Shown piece after piece: positions 13,611 through 24,470 of a stretch of DNA of 64,000 bases. A program made the translations under genes and the position numbers. The notes under the pieces are model-generated. The model saw nothing but the letters and a program-made list of their open reading frames with translations. It searched no databases and was not told the DNA's origin. The stretch is from assembly GCF_033118175.1 (NCBI RefSeq), contig NC_083714.1:1240001-1304000 (forward strand), in the 5' to 3' direction. The first letter of the stretch is position 1. Each line of letters opens with the position of its first letter. The DNA is from Dama dama. Lineage: Eukaryota; Chordata; Mammalia; Artiodactyla; Cervidae.

Positions 13611-13626
13611 GAAAAACATGAACAGC
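13611..13626 (+). repeat. Target-site duplication, left copy
   Basis: GAAAAACATGAACAGC, a piece of monomer M4 with the uncommon AACAGC instead of the usual AAGAGC. The same 16 bases occur immediately after the poly-A. The last five bases (ACAGC) could equally belong to the L1 (antisense of GCTGT), so the left junction has 5-nt microhomology, as often seen at twin-primed 5' junctions. Confidence 0.88.
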
Positions 13627-14402
13627 TTCCTTATCCATTCATCTGCTGATGGGCATCTAGGTTGCTTCCATGTCCTGTCTGTTATAAACAGTGCTGCGAT
13701 GAACATTGGGGTGCACGTGTCTCTTTCAGATCTGGTTTCCTCAGTGTGTATGCCCAGAAGTGGGATTGCTGGGTCATATGGCAGTTCTATTTCCAATTTT
13801 TTAAGAAATCTCCACACTGTTTTCCATAGCGGCTGTACTAGTTTGCATTCCCACCAACAGTGTAAGAGGGTTCCCTTTTCTCCACACCCTCTCCAGCATT
13901 TATTGCTTGTAGACTTTTGGATAGCAGCCAACCTGACTGGCGTGTAATGGTACCTCATTGTGGTTTTGATTTGCATTTCTCTAATAATGAGTGATGTTGA
14001 GCATCTTTTCATGTGTTTGTTAGCCATTTGTAAGTCTTCTTTGGAGAAATGTCTGTTTAGTTCTTTGGCCCATTTTTTGATTGGGTCATTTATTTTTCTG
14101 GAATTGAGCTGCAGGAGTTGCTTGTATATTTTTGAGATTAATCTTTTGTCTCTTTCTTCATTTGCTATAATTTTCTCCCAATCTGAGGGCTGTCTTTTCA
14201 CCTTACTTATAGTTTCCTTTGTAGTGCAAAAGCTTTTAAGTTTCATTAGGTCCCATTTGTTTAGTTTTGCTTTTACTTCCAATATTCTGGGAGGTGAGTC
14301 ATAGAGGATCTTGCTTTGATTTATGTCGGAGAGTATTTTGCCTATGTTCTCCTCTAGGAGTTTTATAGTTTCTGGTCTTACATTTAGATCTTTAATCCAT
14401 GA
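13622..14402 (-). pseudogene. L1 ORF2p C-terminal fragment (inverted segment)
   Basis: About 257 codons of LINE-1 ORF2p read on the minus strand without a stop. In order, the segment includes a [13 protein letters not shown] stretch (codons beginning near 14,399), [44 protein letters not shown], and the cysteine-rich [19 protein letters not shown]. The last fits the CX3CX7HX4C pattern of the L1 C-terminal domain and lies at about 13,845-13,898. It continues through PAIPLLGI and [12 protein letters not shown] and ends at DEWIRKL at the left border of the element. In intact L1, ORF2p is the endonuclease/reverse transcriptase that makes L1 copies. Both catalytic domains lie upstream and are absent here, so this fragment has no activity of its own. 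The open frame continues a few codons into satellite sequence by chance. Confidence 0.93.
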
Positions 14403-14577
14403 ACGGATAAGGAAGCTGTGGTACATATACACCATGGAATATTACTCAGCCATTAAAACGAATTCATTTGAACCAGTCCTAATGAGATGGATGAAGCTGG
14501 AGCCCATTATACAGAGTGAAGTAAGCCAGAAAGATAAAGAACATTACAGCATACTGACACATGTATATGGAATTTAG
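14399..14577 (+). pseudogene. L1 ORF2p extreme C-terminus (sense segment)
   Basis: The end of ORF2 in the + direction. It begins inside the [17 protein letters not shown] motif, continues through RWMKLEPIIQSEVSQK, and stops with TAG at 14,575-14,577. The first seven or so codons repeat what the inverted segment already contains at its far end (DEWIRKL), because the two twin-primed pieces overlap. There is no usable start codon of its own. It ends where ruminant L1 ORF2 is expected to end, just before the 3' UTR. Confidence 0.92.
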
Positions 14578-14876
14578 AAAGGTGATAACGATAACCCTAT
14601 ATGCAGAACAGAAAAAGAGACACAGAAATACAGAACAGAATTTTGAACTTTGTGGGAGAATGTGAGGGTGGGATATTTCAAAAGAACAGCATGTATACTA
14701 TCTATGGTGAAACAGATCACCAGCCCAGGTGGGACGCACGAGACAAGTGCTCCGGCCTGGTGCACTGGGAAGACCCAGAGGAATCGGGTGGAGAGGGAGG
14801 TGGGAGGGGGGATCGGGATTGGGAATACATGTAAATCCATGGCTGATTCATATCAATGTATGACAAAACCCACTGG
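14578..14876 (+). mobile_element. L1 3' UTR
   Basis: About 300 nt of non-coding L1 tail between the ORF2 stop and the poly-A. It carries the CAGATCACCAGCCCAGGTGG segment, a G-rich tract and a GGCTGATTCATATCAATG segment close to the 3' end, all of which I associate with ruminant L1 elements. This is the strongest clue to the host group. Short reading frames in both directions here (77-88 aa) are incidental. Confidence 0.88.
14786..14811 (+). other. G-rich tract with G-quadruplex pattern in the L1 3' UTR
   Basis: Four runs of at least three G occur on the + strand: 14,786-14,788, 14,795-14,797, 14,802-14,804 and 14,806-14,811. The loops between them are 6, 4 and 1 nt, which satisfies the usual G3+N1-7 rule. 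Two further GGG runs follow at 14,815 and 14,821. G-quadruplex-forming 3' UTR tracts are known in mammalian L1 elements. Folding here is a prediction from the pattern only. Confidence 0.7.
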
Positions 14877-14919
14877 AAAAAAATAAAAATAAGAAAAAAA
14901 AAAAGAAAAAAAAAAAAAA
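14877..14919 (+). other. L1 poly-A tail with AATAAA signal
   Basis: A-rich tail of about 43 nt interrupted by single T and G bases. An AATAAA polyadenylation hexamer lies at 14,882-14,887. The longest pure run is about 14 A. The tail abuts the right target-site duplication, showing that the element integrated as a polyadenylated transcript in the + orientation. Confidence 0.92.
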
Positions 14920-14935
14920 GAAAAACATGAACAGC
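14920..14935 (+). repeat. Target-site duplication, right copy
   Basis: The same 16 bases as at 13,611-13,626, followed in phase by the rest of monomer M4 (CTGAAAAGG). Joining the flanks restores a normal satellite unit, so the insertion removed nothing. The first G may instead be an interruption of the poly-A tail, giving a 15-bp duplication. Confidence 0.88.
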
Positions 14936-15103
14936 CTGAAAAGGTGTGAAAAATATGAAGAGCATCAAAAGGTGTGAAATACATGAGGAGCATGAAACGG
15001 TCTGAAAAATAGGAGCATCAAGCGGTGTTCAAAAACATGAAGAGCTTGAAAAGGTGTGAAAAATATGAAAAGCTTCAAAAGGTGTCAAAAATGAGGTGAG
15101 CAT

Positions 15104-15457
15104 GAAACGGTCTGAAAATTAGGAGGGGCATGAAGCGGTGTTGAAAACATTAACAGCCTGAAAAGGTGTGAGAAATATGAAGAGCTTCAAAAATGTGAGA
15201 AATATGAAGAGCTTCAAAAGGTGTGAAAAATATGAAGAGCTTCAAAAGGTGTAAAAAATATGAGGAGCATCAAACGGATTGAAAAATAGGAGGAACATGA
15301 AGTGGTGTTGAAAAACATGAAGAGCCTGAAAAGGTGTGAAAAATATGAAGAGCTTCAAAATGTGTGAAATACATGAGGAGCATGAAACGGTCTGAAAAAT
15401 AGGAGGACCATGAAGCCATGTTGAAAAACATGAAGAGCCTGAAAAGGTGTGAAAAAT
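15104..15457 (+). repeat. Duplicated block, second copy (pairs with 10,671-11,165)
   Basis: Lies just right of the LINE-1. It carries the same marker variants as the 10.7-kb copy but lacks 141 bp (five 28-bp monomers) inside. With the 12.3/17.4-kb pair it suggests that a segment of about 4.4-5.1 kb around the LINE-1 was duplicated. Confidence 0.8.
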
Positions 15458-17095
15458 ATGAAGAACTTCAAAAGGTGTGAAAAATATGAGGAGCATGAAA
15501 AGGTGTGAAAAATAGGAGGAGCATGAACCGGTGTTCAAAAACATGAAGAGCCTGAAAATGTGTGAAAAATACAAAAAGTTTCAAAAGGTGTCAAAATATG
15601 AGGAGCATAAAACGCTCTGAATATTAGGGGGAGCATGAAACGGTCTTCAAAAACATGAAGAGCCTGAAAAGGTGTTAAAAATATGAAGAGCTTCAAAACT
15701 TGTCAATAATATAATGAGAATGAAACGGTCTGAAAAATAGGAGGAGCATGAAGCGGTGTTGAAAAATATGAAGAGTCTGACAAGGTGTGAAAAATATGAA
15801 GAGTTTCAAAACATGTAAAAATATGAGGAGCATGAAACGGTGTTCAGAAACATGAAGAGCCTGAAATGGTGTGAAAAATATGAAGAGCTTCAAAAGGTGT
15901 CAAAAATATGAGGAGCATGAAGCGTTCTGAAAAATAGGAGGAGCATGAAACGGTGTTGAATAAGACGAAGAGCCTAAAAAGGAGTGAAATATATGAAGAG
16001 CTTCAAAAGGTGTCAAATATACAAGGAGCATGAAACGGTCTGAAAAATAGGAGCAGCCAGAAACGGTGTGGAAAAACATGAAGAGACTGAAAATGTGTAA
16101 AAAATATGAAGAGCTTCATAAGGTTTCAAAATTATGATGCGCAAGAAACTGTCTTAAAAATAGGAAGAGCATGAAGCGGTGTTCAAAAACATGAAGAGCC
16201 CGAAAAGTTGTGAAAAATATGAAGAGCTTCAAAAGGTGTCAAATATATGAGGAGCATGAAACTGTCTGAAAAATAAGAGGAGTATGAAACGATGTTCAAA
16301 ATCATTAAGAGCCTGAAAAGGTGTCAAAAATATGAGGAGCATGAAACAGTCTGAAAATAGGAGGAGCGTGAAACGGTGTTGAAAAACATGAAGAGCATGA
16401 AAAGGTGTGAAAAATATGAAGAGCTTCAAAAGGTGTCAAATAGGAGTAGCATGAAACGGTGTTCAAAAACATGAAGAGCCTGAAAAGGTGTGCAAAATTT
16501 GAGGAGCTTCAAAACGTGTGAAAATATGAGGTGCATGAAACGGTCTTGAAAAACATGAAGAGCATGAAACGGTCTGAAAAATAGGAGGAGCATGAAATGG
16601 TGTTCAAAAACATGAAGATCCTGAAAACATGTGAAAAATATGAAGCGCTTAAAAAGGTGTCAAAAATAAGAGGAGCATGAAACGTTCTGAAAAATAGGAG
16701 GAAAATGAAACGGTGTTCAAAATCATTAAGAGCCTGAAAAGGTGTGAAAAATATGAAGAGCTTCAGAAGGTGTGAAAAATATGAGAAGCATGAAGCGGTT
16801 ATCAAAAACTTGAAGATACTGAACAGGTGTGAAAAATATGAAGAGCTTCAAAAAGTGGCAAAAATATGAGGAGCATGAAACGGTATGAAAAATAGGAGGA
16901 GCATGAAACGGTGTTCAAAAACATGAAGAGCCTGAAAAGTTATGAAAAATATGAAGAGCTTCAGAAGGTGTGAAAAATATGAGGAGCATGAAGCGGTGTT
17001 CAAAACTTGAAGATACTGAAAAGGTGTGAAAAATATGAAGAGCTTCAAAAGGTGTCAAAAATATGAGGAGCATGAAACGGTCTGAAAAATAGGAG

Positions 17096-17680
17096 GATCA
17101 TGCAGCGGTGTTGAAAAACATGAACAGCCTGAAAAGGTGTGAAAAATATGAAGAGCTTCAAAAGGTGTCAAAAATGAGATGAGCATGAAACCGTCTGAAA
17201 AATGAGGGGCATGAAGTCGTGTTCAAAAACATGAAGAGCCTGAAAAGGTGTGAAATACATGAAGAGCTTCAAAAGGTGTCAAAAATAAGAGGAGGATGAA
17301 ACGGTCTAAAAAATAGGAGGATCATGAAGCGGTGTTGAAAAACATGAAGAGCCTGAAAAGGTGTGAAAAATGTGAAGAGCTTCATAACGTGTCAAATATA
17401 TGAGAAGCATGAATAGGTCTGAAAAATAGGAGGAGCATGAAAAGGTGTTCAAAAACATGAAGAGCCTGAAAAGGTGTGAAAAATATGAAGAGCTTCAAAA
17501 GGTGTGAAATATATGAGGAGCATGAAACGGTCTGAAAAAAAAAAAAGGAGCATGAAGCGGTCTTCAAAAACATGAAGAGCCTGAAAAGGTGTGAAAAATA
17601 TGAAGAACTTTAAAAGGTGTGAAAAATACGGGGAGCATGAAACGGTCTGAAAAATAGGAGGATCATGCAGCGGTGATGAA
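17096..17680 (+). repeat. Mosaic copy of the 12.3-12.9 kb segment
   Basis: The left half (17,096-17,364) matches 12,581-12,849 at offset 4,515. The right half (17,365-17,680) matches 12,285-12,600 at offset 5,080, including the 12-A run at 17,535-17,546. The change of offset is 565 bp, five units, and occurs exactly at the internally repeated marker monomer. That is the join expected from misaligned exchange there. Confidence 0.82.
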
Positions 17681-18948
17681 ATACATGAAGAGCCTGAAAA
17701 GGTGTGAAATATATGAAGAGCTTCAAAAGGTGTGAAATACAGGAGGAGCTTGAAACGGTCTGAAAATAGGAGGAGCATGAAGCGTTGTTCAAAAACATGA
17801 AGAGCCTGAAAAGGTGTGAAAAATATGAAGAGCTTCAAAAGGTGTGAAAAAGAGGAGGAGCATGAAGCGGTGTTCAAAAACATGAAGAGCCAGAAAAGGT
17901 GTGAAATATATGAAGAGCTTCAAAAGGTGTCAAAAATATGAGAAGCATGAAACTGTCTGAAAAATTGAGGAGCATGAAACGGTTTTCAAAATCGCCAAGA
18001 GCCTGAACAGTTGTGAAAAATATGAAGAGCTTCAAAACGTGTCAAAAATATGAGGAGCATGAAACGGTCTGAAAAACAGGAGGAGGATGAAGTGGTGTTG
18101 AAAAACATGAAGAACCTGAAAAGGTGTCAAAAATATGAAGACCTTCAAAAGGTGTCAAAAATATGAGGATCATGAAACGGTCTGAAAAATAGTAGGAGCA
18201 TGAAGCGGTGTTGAAAAACATGAAGAGCCTGAAAAGGTGTGAAAATATGAAGAGCTTCAAAACGTGTCAAAAATATGAGGAGCATGAATCGGTCTGAAAA
18301 ATTGGAGGAGCATGAAACGGTGTTCAAAAACATGAAGAGCCTGAAAAGCTGTGAAAAATATAAAGAGCTTCATGGTGTGAAATACATGAGGAGCATGAAT
18401 CGGTCTGAAAAATAGGAGGAGCATGAAGCGGTGTTGAAAAACATGAAGAGCCTCAAAAGGTGTGAAAAATATGAAGAGCTTCAAAAGGTGTAAAAAATAT
18501 GAAGAGCTTCAAAAAGTGCCAAAAATGAGATGACCATGAAATGTTCTGAAAAGAAGGAGGAGCATGAAGTGGTGTTGGAAAACATGTAGAGCCTGAAAAG
18601 GTGTAAAATATACAAAGAGATTCAAAAGGTGTCAAAAATATGAGGAGCATGAAACGGTTTGGAAAATAAGACGAGCATGAAGTGGTGTTGAAAAACATGA
18701 AGAGCCTGAACAGATGTGAAAAATATGAAGAGCTTCTAAAGGTGTCAACAATATGAGGAGCATGAACCGGTCTGAGAAATAGGAGGAGCATGAAGTGGTG
18801 CTGAAAAACATGAAGAGACAAAAGTTGTGAAAAATATGAAAAGCTTCAAAAGATGTCACAAATATGAGGAGCATGAAACGGTCTGAAAAATGGAAGGATC
18901 ATGAAGCGGTGTTGAAAAACATGAAGAGCCTGAAAAGGTGTGAAAAAT

Positions 18949-19330
18949 ATGAAGAGCTTCAGAAGGTGTCAAATATATGAGGAGCATGAAATGGTCTGAA
19001 AAATAGGAGGAGCATGAAGAGGTGTTGAAAAACATGAAAACCTGAAAAGATGTGAAAAATATGAACAGCTTCAAAAGGTGTCAAATATATGAGGAGCAAG
19101 AAACGGTCTGAAAAATAGGAGGAGCATGAAGCGGTGTTCAAAAAAATGAAGAGCCTGAAAACGACTGAAAAATATGAAGAGCATCAAAAGGTGTGAAATA
19201 CAATAGGAGCATGAAATGGTCTGAAAAGTAGGAGGAGCATGAAGCAGTGTTGAAAAACATGAAGAGCCTGAAAAGATGTTAAAAATATGAAGATCTTCAA
19301 AAGGTGTGAAAAATATGAGGAGCATGAAAC
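18949..19330 (+). repeat. Duplicated block, first copy (pairs with 22,048-22,430)
   Basis: About 380 bp recurring at offset 3,099, with shared irregularities such as ACATGAAAACCTG (shortened M4) and ATACAATAGGAGCATG (altered M2). The intervening stretch consists of ordinary units. Confidence 0.78.
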
Positions 19331-20378
19331 GGTCTGAAGAATAGGAGGAGGATTGTAGCGGTGTTCAAAAACATTAAGAGCATGAAAAGGTGTGAAAAAT
19401 ATGAACAGCTTCAAAAGGTGTGAAACACATGAGGAGCATGAAACTGTCTGAAGAATAGGAGGAGCATGAAGCAGTGTTGAAAAACATGAAGAGCATGAAA
19501 AGCTGTGAAAAATATGAAGAGCTTCAAAAGGTGTCAAAAATATGGGAGCATGAAACGGTCTGAAAAATAGGAGGACCATGAAGCGGTGTTGAAAAACATT
19601 AAGAGCATGAAAAGCTGTGAAAAATATGAAGAGCTTCAAAAGGTGTCAAAAATATGAGGAGCATGAAACGGTCTGAAAAATATGACGAGCATGAAACGGT
19701 GTTAAAAAAAAAAGAAGAGCGTGAAAAGGTGTGAAAAATATGAAGAGCTTCAAAAGGTGTCAAAAATATGAGGAGCATGAAACGGTCTGAAAAATATGAC
19801 GAGCATGAAACGGCGTTCAAAAACATGAAGAGACTTAAAAGGTGTGAAAAATATGAAGAGCTTCAAATGGTGTGAAATACATGAGGAATTTGAAACGGTC
19901 TGAAAATTGTAGGAGCAGGAAGCGTTGTTCAAAAACATGAAAAACCTGAAAAGGTGTGAAAAATATGAAGAGCTTCAAAGGTGTGAAAAATAGGAGGAGC
20001 ATGAAGCGTTGTTGAAAAACATGAAGAGCCTGAAAATGTGTGAAATATATGAAGAGCTTCAAAAGGTGTGAAAAATAGGAGGAGCATGAAACGGTGCTTA
20101 AAAACTTGAAGAGCCTGAAAAGGTGTGAAAAATATGAAGACTTTCAAAAGGTATGAAAAATATGAGGAACATGAAACGGTCTTAAAAATAGGAGGAGCAT
20201 GAAGTGGTGTTGAAAAACATGAAGAGCCTGAAATGGTGTGAAATATATGAGAAGCTTCAAAAGGTGTCAAAAATAAGAAGAGCATGAAACCGTCTGAAAA
20301 ATAGAAGAGCATGAAGTGGTGTTGAAAAACATGAAGAGCCTGAAAAGGTGTGAAAAATATGAAGAGCTTCAAAAGGTG

Positions 20379-20731
20379 TCAGAAATATGAGGAGCATGAA
20401 ACGTTCTGAAAAATAGGAGGAGCATGAAGCAGTGTTGAAAAACATGAAGAGTCTGAAAAGGTGTGAAAAATATGAAGAGCTTCAAAAGGTGACAAAAATA
20501 TGAGGAGCTTGAAACGTTCTGAAAAATAGGAGGAACATGAAGCAGTGTTGAAAAACATGAAGAGTCTGAAAAGGTGTGAAAAATATGAAGAGCTTCAAAA
20601 GGTGACAAAAATATGAGGAGCTTGAAACGTTCTGAAAAATAGGAGGAACATGAAGCGGTGTTCAAAAACATGAAGAGCCTGAAAAGGTGTGAAAAATATG
20701 AAGAGCTTCAAAAGGTGACAAAAATATGAGG
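20379..20731 (+). repeat. Recently expanded run of 113-bp units
   Basis: Three consecutive units share the rare M2 variant GGTGACAAAAATATG, whose GAC triplets lie at 20,491, 20,604 and 20,717, exactly 113 bp apart. The first two also share GAGCTTGAAACGTTCTG and AGAGTCTG. Neighbouring units elsewhere differ more, so this is local one-unit amplification. Confidence 0.8.
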
Positions 20732-22047
20732 AGCATGAAACGGTCTGAAAAAAAGGAGGAGCATGAAGCCGTGTTCAAAAACATGAAGGTCCTGAAAAGG
20801 TGTGACAAATATGAAGAGCTTCAAAAGGTGTAAAATATATGAGGTGCATGAAACGGTCTGAAAAATAAGAGGAGAATGAAGCCGTGTTGAAAAACATGAA
20901 GAGCCTAAAAGGTGTGAAAAATATGAAAAGCTTCAAAAGTTGTCAAAAATAAGAGGAGTATGAAACGGTCTGAAAAATAGGAGCACAATGAAACGCTGTT
21001 CAAAGACATAAAGAGCCTGAAAATGTGTGAAAAATATGAAGAGCTTCAAACGGTGAGAAATACATGAGGAGATTGAAACGGTCTGAAAATAGGAGGAGCA
21101 TGAAGCATTGTTCATAAACACGAAGAGCCTGAAAAGGTGTGAAAAATATGAAAAGCTTCAAAAGGTGTGAAAAATAGGAGGAGCATGAAGCGTGGTTGAA
21201 AAACATGAAGAGCCTGAAAATGTGTGAAAAATATGAAGAGCTTCAAAAGCTGTGAAAAATAGGAGGAGCATGAAGCGGTGATTAAAAACATGAAGAGCCT
21301 AAAAGGTGTGAAAGATATGAAGAGCTTCAAAAAGTGTCAAAAATATGAGGAGCATAAAACGGTCTGAAAAATAGTAGGAGCATGAAACGGTGTTCAAAAA
21401 CATGAGGAGCCTGAAAAGGTGTGAAAATATGAAGAGCTTCAAAAGGTGTGAAATACATGAGGAGCATGGAACGGTCTGAAATATAGGAGGAGCATGAAGC
21501 GTTGTTGAAAAACATGAAGAGCCTGAAAAGGTGTGAAAATTATGAAGAGCTTCAGAAGGTGTCAAAAATACGAGGAGCATGAAACGGTCTGAAAAATAAG
21601 AGGAGCATGAAGCCGTGTTGAAAAACATGAAGAGCCTGAAAAGGTGTAAAAAACATGAAGAGCTTCAAAAGGTGGCAAAAATATGAGGAACAAGAAACGG
21701 TCTGAAAAATAGGAGGAGCATGAAGTGGGGTTGAAAATCATGAAGAGCTGAAAAGGTGTGTAAAATATGAAGAGCTTCAAAAGGAGTGAAATACATGAGG
21801 AGCATGAAACGGTCTGAACAAAAGGAGGAGCATGAAGCGGTGTTGTAGAACATGAAGAGCCTGCAAAGGTGTGAAAAATATGAAGAGCTTCATAAGGTGT
21901 TAAAAATATGAGGAGAATGAAACTGTCTGAAATATAGGAGGATCATGAAACGGTGTACAAAACATGAAGCGCCTGAAAAGGTGTGAAAAATATGAAGAGC
22001 TTCAAAAGGTGTGAAAAATATGAAGAGATTCAAAAGGTGTGAAAAAT

Positions 22048-22430
22048 ATGAAGAGCTTCAAATAATGTGAAATACATGAGGAGCATGAAATGGTCTGAAA
22101 AATAGGAGGAGCATGAAGCAGTGTTGAAAAACATGAAAACCTGAAAAGATGTGAAAAATATGAACAGCTTCAAAAGGTGTCAAATATATGAGGAGCAAGA
22201 AACGGTCTGAAAAATAGGAGGAGCATGAAGCGGTGTTCAAAAAAATGAAGAGCCTGAAAAGGTCTGAAAAATATGAAGAGCCTCAAAAGGTGTGAAATAC
22301 AATAGGAGCATGAAACGGTCTGAAAAGTAGGAGGAGCATGAAGCAGTGTTGAAAAACATGAAGAGCCTGAAAAGGTGTTAAAAATATGAAGAGCTTCAAA
22401 AGGTGTGAAAAATATGAGGAGCATGAAACG
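22048..22430 (+). repeat. Duplicated block, second copy (pairs with 18,949-19,330)
   Basis: Same irregular monomers as the first copy at offset 3,099. Just upstream (21.98-22.07 kb) M1 monomers are repeated without the other three types, a local monomer-level expansion. Confidence 0.78.
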
Positions 22431-23244
22431 GTCTGAACAAAAGGAGGAGCATGAAGCGGTGTTGAAAAACATGAAGAATCTGAAAACGTGTGAAAGTATG
22501 AAGAGCTTCAAAAATATGAAAAATATGAAGAGCTTCAAAAGGTGTGAAAAATATGAAGAGCTTCAAAAGGTGTAAAAAATGATATGAGCATGAAACGGTC
22601 TGAAAAATACGAGGAGCATGAAGCGGTGTTGAAAATCATGAAGAGCCTGAAAAGGCGTGAAAAATAAGAAGAGCTTCAAAAGATGTGAAAAATATGAAGA
22701 GCTTCAAAAGGTGTCAAAATTTAGATGAGCATGAAACGGTCTGAAATATATGAGGGCATGAAGCGGTGTTGAAAAACATGAAGAGCCTGAAACGGCGTGA
22801 AAAATATAAAGAGCTTCAAAACGTGTCAAAAATATGAGGAGCATGAAACGGTCTGAAAAATAGGAGGAGCATGAAGCGGTGTTGAAAATCATGAAGAGCT
22901 TGAAAAGGTGTGAAAAATATGAAGAGCTTCAAAAGTTGTCAAAAATATGAGGAGCATGAAACGGTCTGAAAAAGAGGAGGAGTATGAAGCGGTGTTGAAA
23001 AACATGAAGAGCCTGAAAAGGTGTGTAAAATATTAAGAGGTTCTAAAGGTGTCAAAAATATGAGGAGCATGAAACGGTCTTAAAAATACGAGGAGAATGA
23101 AGTGGAGTTGAAAAACATGAAGAGCGTGAAAATGTGTGAAAAATATGAAAAGCCTCAAATCCTGTCAAAAATATGAGGAGCATGAAACGGTCTGAAAAAG
23201 AGGAGGAGAATGAAGCGGTGTTGAAAAAAATGAAAAGCCTGAAA

Positions 23245-24470
23245 AGGTGTGTAAAATATTAAGAGGTTCTAAAGGTGTCAAAAATATGAGGAGCATGAAA
23301 CGGTCTGAAAAATACGAGGAGCATGAAGCGGTGTTGAAAATCATGAAAAGCCTGAAAACGCATGAAAAATATGAAGAGCTTCAAATGTGTCAAAATGAGA
23401 TGAGCATGAAACGGTCTAAAAAATAGAGGAGCATGAAATGGTGTTGAAAAAAATGAAAAGCCTGAAAAGGTGTGAAATATATGAAGAGCTTCAAAAGGTT
23501 TCAAAAATGTGAGGAGAATGAAACGGTCTGCAAAATAGGAGGAGCATGAAATGGTGTTCAAAAACATGAAGAGCATGAAAAGGTGTGAACAATATGAAGA
23601 GCTTCAAAAGTTGTGAAATATATGAGGAGGATTAAATGGTCTGAAAAATAGGAGGAGCATGAAGCGGTGTTGAAAAACATGAAGAGCCAGAAGAGGTGTG
23701 AAAAATATGAAGAGCTTCAAAAGGTGTGAAAAATATGAAGAGCTTCAAAAGTTGTCAAAATTTAGATGAGCATGAAACGGTCTGAAATATAGGAGGAGCA
23801 TGAAACGGTGTTGAAAAACATGAAGAGCCTGAAAAGGCGTGAAAAATATGAAGAGCTTCAAAATGTGTCAAAAATATGAGGAGCATAAAACGGTCTGAAA
23901 AATAGGAGGAGCATGAAACGGTGTTCAAAAACATGAAGAGCCTGAAAAGGTGTGAAAAATATGAAGAGCTTCAAAACGTGTCAAAAATATGAGGATCATG
24001 AAACGCTCTGAAAATTAGCAGGAGCATGAAGCGGTGTTTGAAAACATGAAGAGCCTGAAAAAGTGTGAAAAATACGAAGAGCTTCAAAAGGTGTCAAAAA
24101 TATGAGGAGCATGAAACGGTCTTAAAAATAGGAGGAGCATGAAGTGGTGTTGAAAAACATGAAGAGCCTGAAAAGGTGTGTAAAATATTAAGAGGTTCTA
24201 AAGGTGTCAAAAATATGAGGAGCATGAAACGGTCTGAAAAATACGAGGAGCATGAAGCGGTGTTGAAAATCATGAAGAGCCTGAAGAGGCGTGAAAAATA
24301 TGAAGAGCTTCAAAAGGTGTCAAAATGAGATGAGCATGAAACGGTCTAAAAAATAGGAGGAGCATGAAATGGTGTTGAAAAAAATGAAAAGCCTGAAAAG
24401 GTGTGAAATATATGAAGAGCTTCAAAAGGTTTCAAAAATATGAGGAGAATGAAACGGTCTGCAAAATAGG
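23245..24470 (+). repeat. Region with a 929-bp repeat and a GTAAAATATTAAGAGG marker
   Basis: An aberrant M1 monomer (GTGTGTAAAATATTAAGAGG followed by TTCTAAAGG) begins its GTAAAA at 23,025, 23,251 and 24,180. The first two are 226 bp (two units) apart. The 23,251 and 24,180 copies begin blocks of about 300 bp that match at offset 929. Confidence 0.78.

Larger units (their letters stand above)
13622..14919 (+). mobile_element. 5'-truncated, 5'-inverted LINE-1 (ruminant L1 type)
   Basis: A non-satellite insert of about 1.3 kb. From 14,399 to 14,919 it reads as the 3' end of L1 in the + direction: end of ORF2, stop at 14,575-14,577, G-rich 3' UTR, AATAAA and interrupted poly-A. From 13,622 to 14,402 the L1 sequence is inverted and encodes the upstream part of the ORF2 C-terminal region on the minus strand. 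The two pieces overlap by about 21 nt of L1 sequence (one mismatch). This is the layout produced by twin priming during target-primed reverse transcription. A 16-bp target-site duplication flanks the element. The reading frame is uninterrupted across both pieces, which suggests a comparatively recent insertion. The element is dead because most of L1 is missing. Confidence 0.95.

Noticed and set aside
13606..14304. Two + strand frames (113 and 114 aa) between 13,606 and 14,304
   Set aside because: They are the antisense of the inverted L1 ORF2 fragment, whose minus-strand translation carries the recognisable L1 motifs.
13622..14919. Two independent L1 insertions in opposite orientation
   Set aside because: A single target-site duplication encloses both pieces, the pieces are adjacent parts of one L1 with about 21 nt overlap, and only one poly-A is present. 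Twin priming explains this with one event.
14574..14968. Frames of 77-88 aa on both strands in and beyond the L1 3' UTR
   Set aside because: They lie in non-coding L1 3' UTR and poly-A sequence and show no family resemblance.
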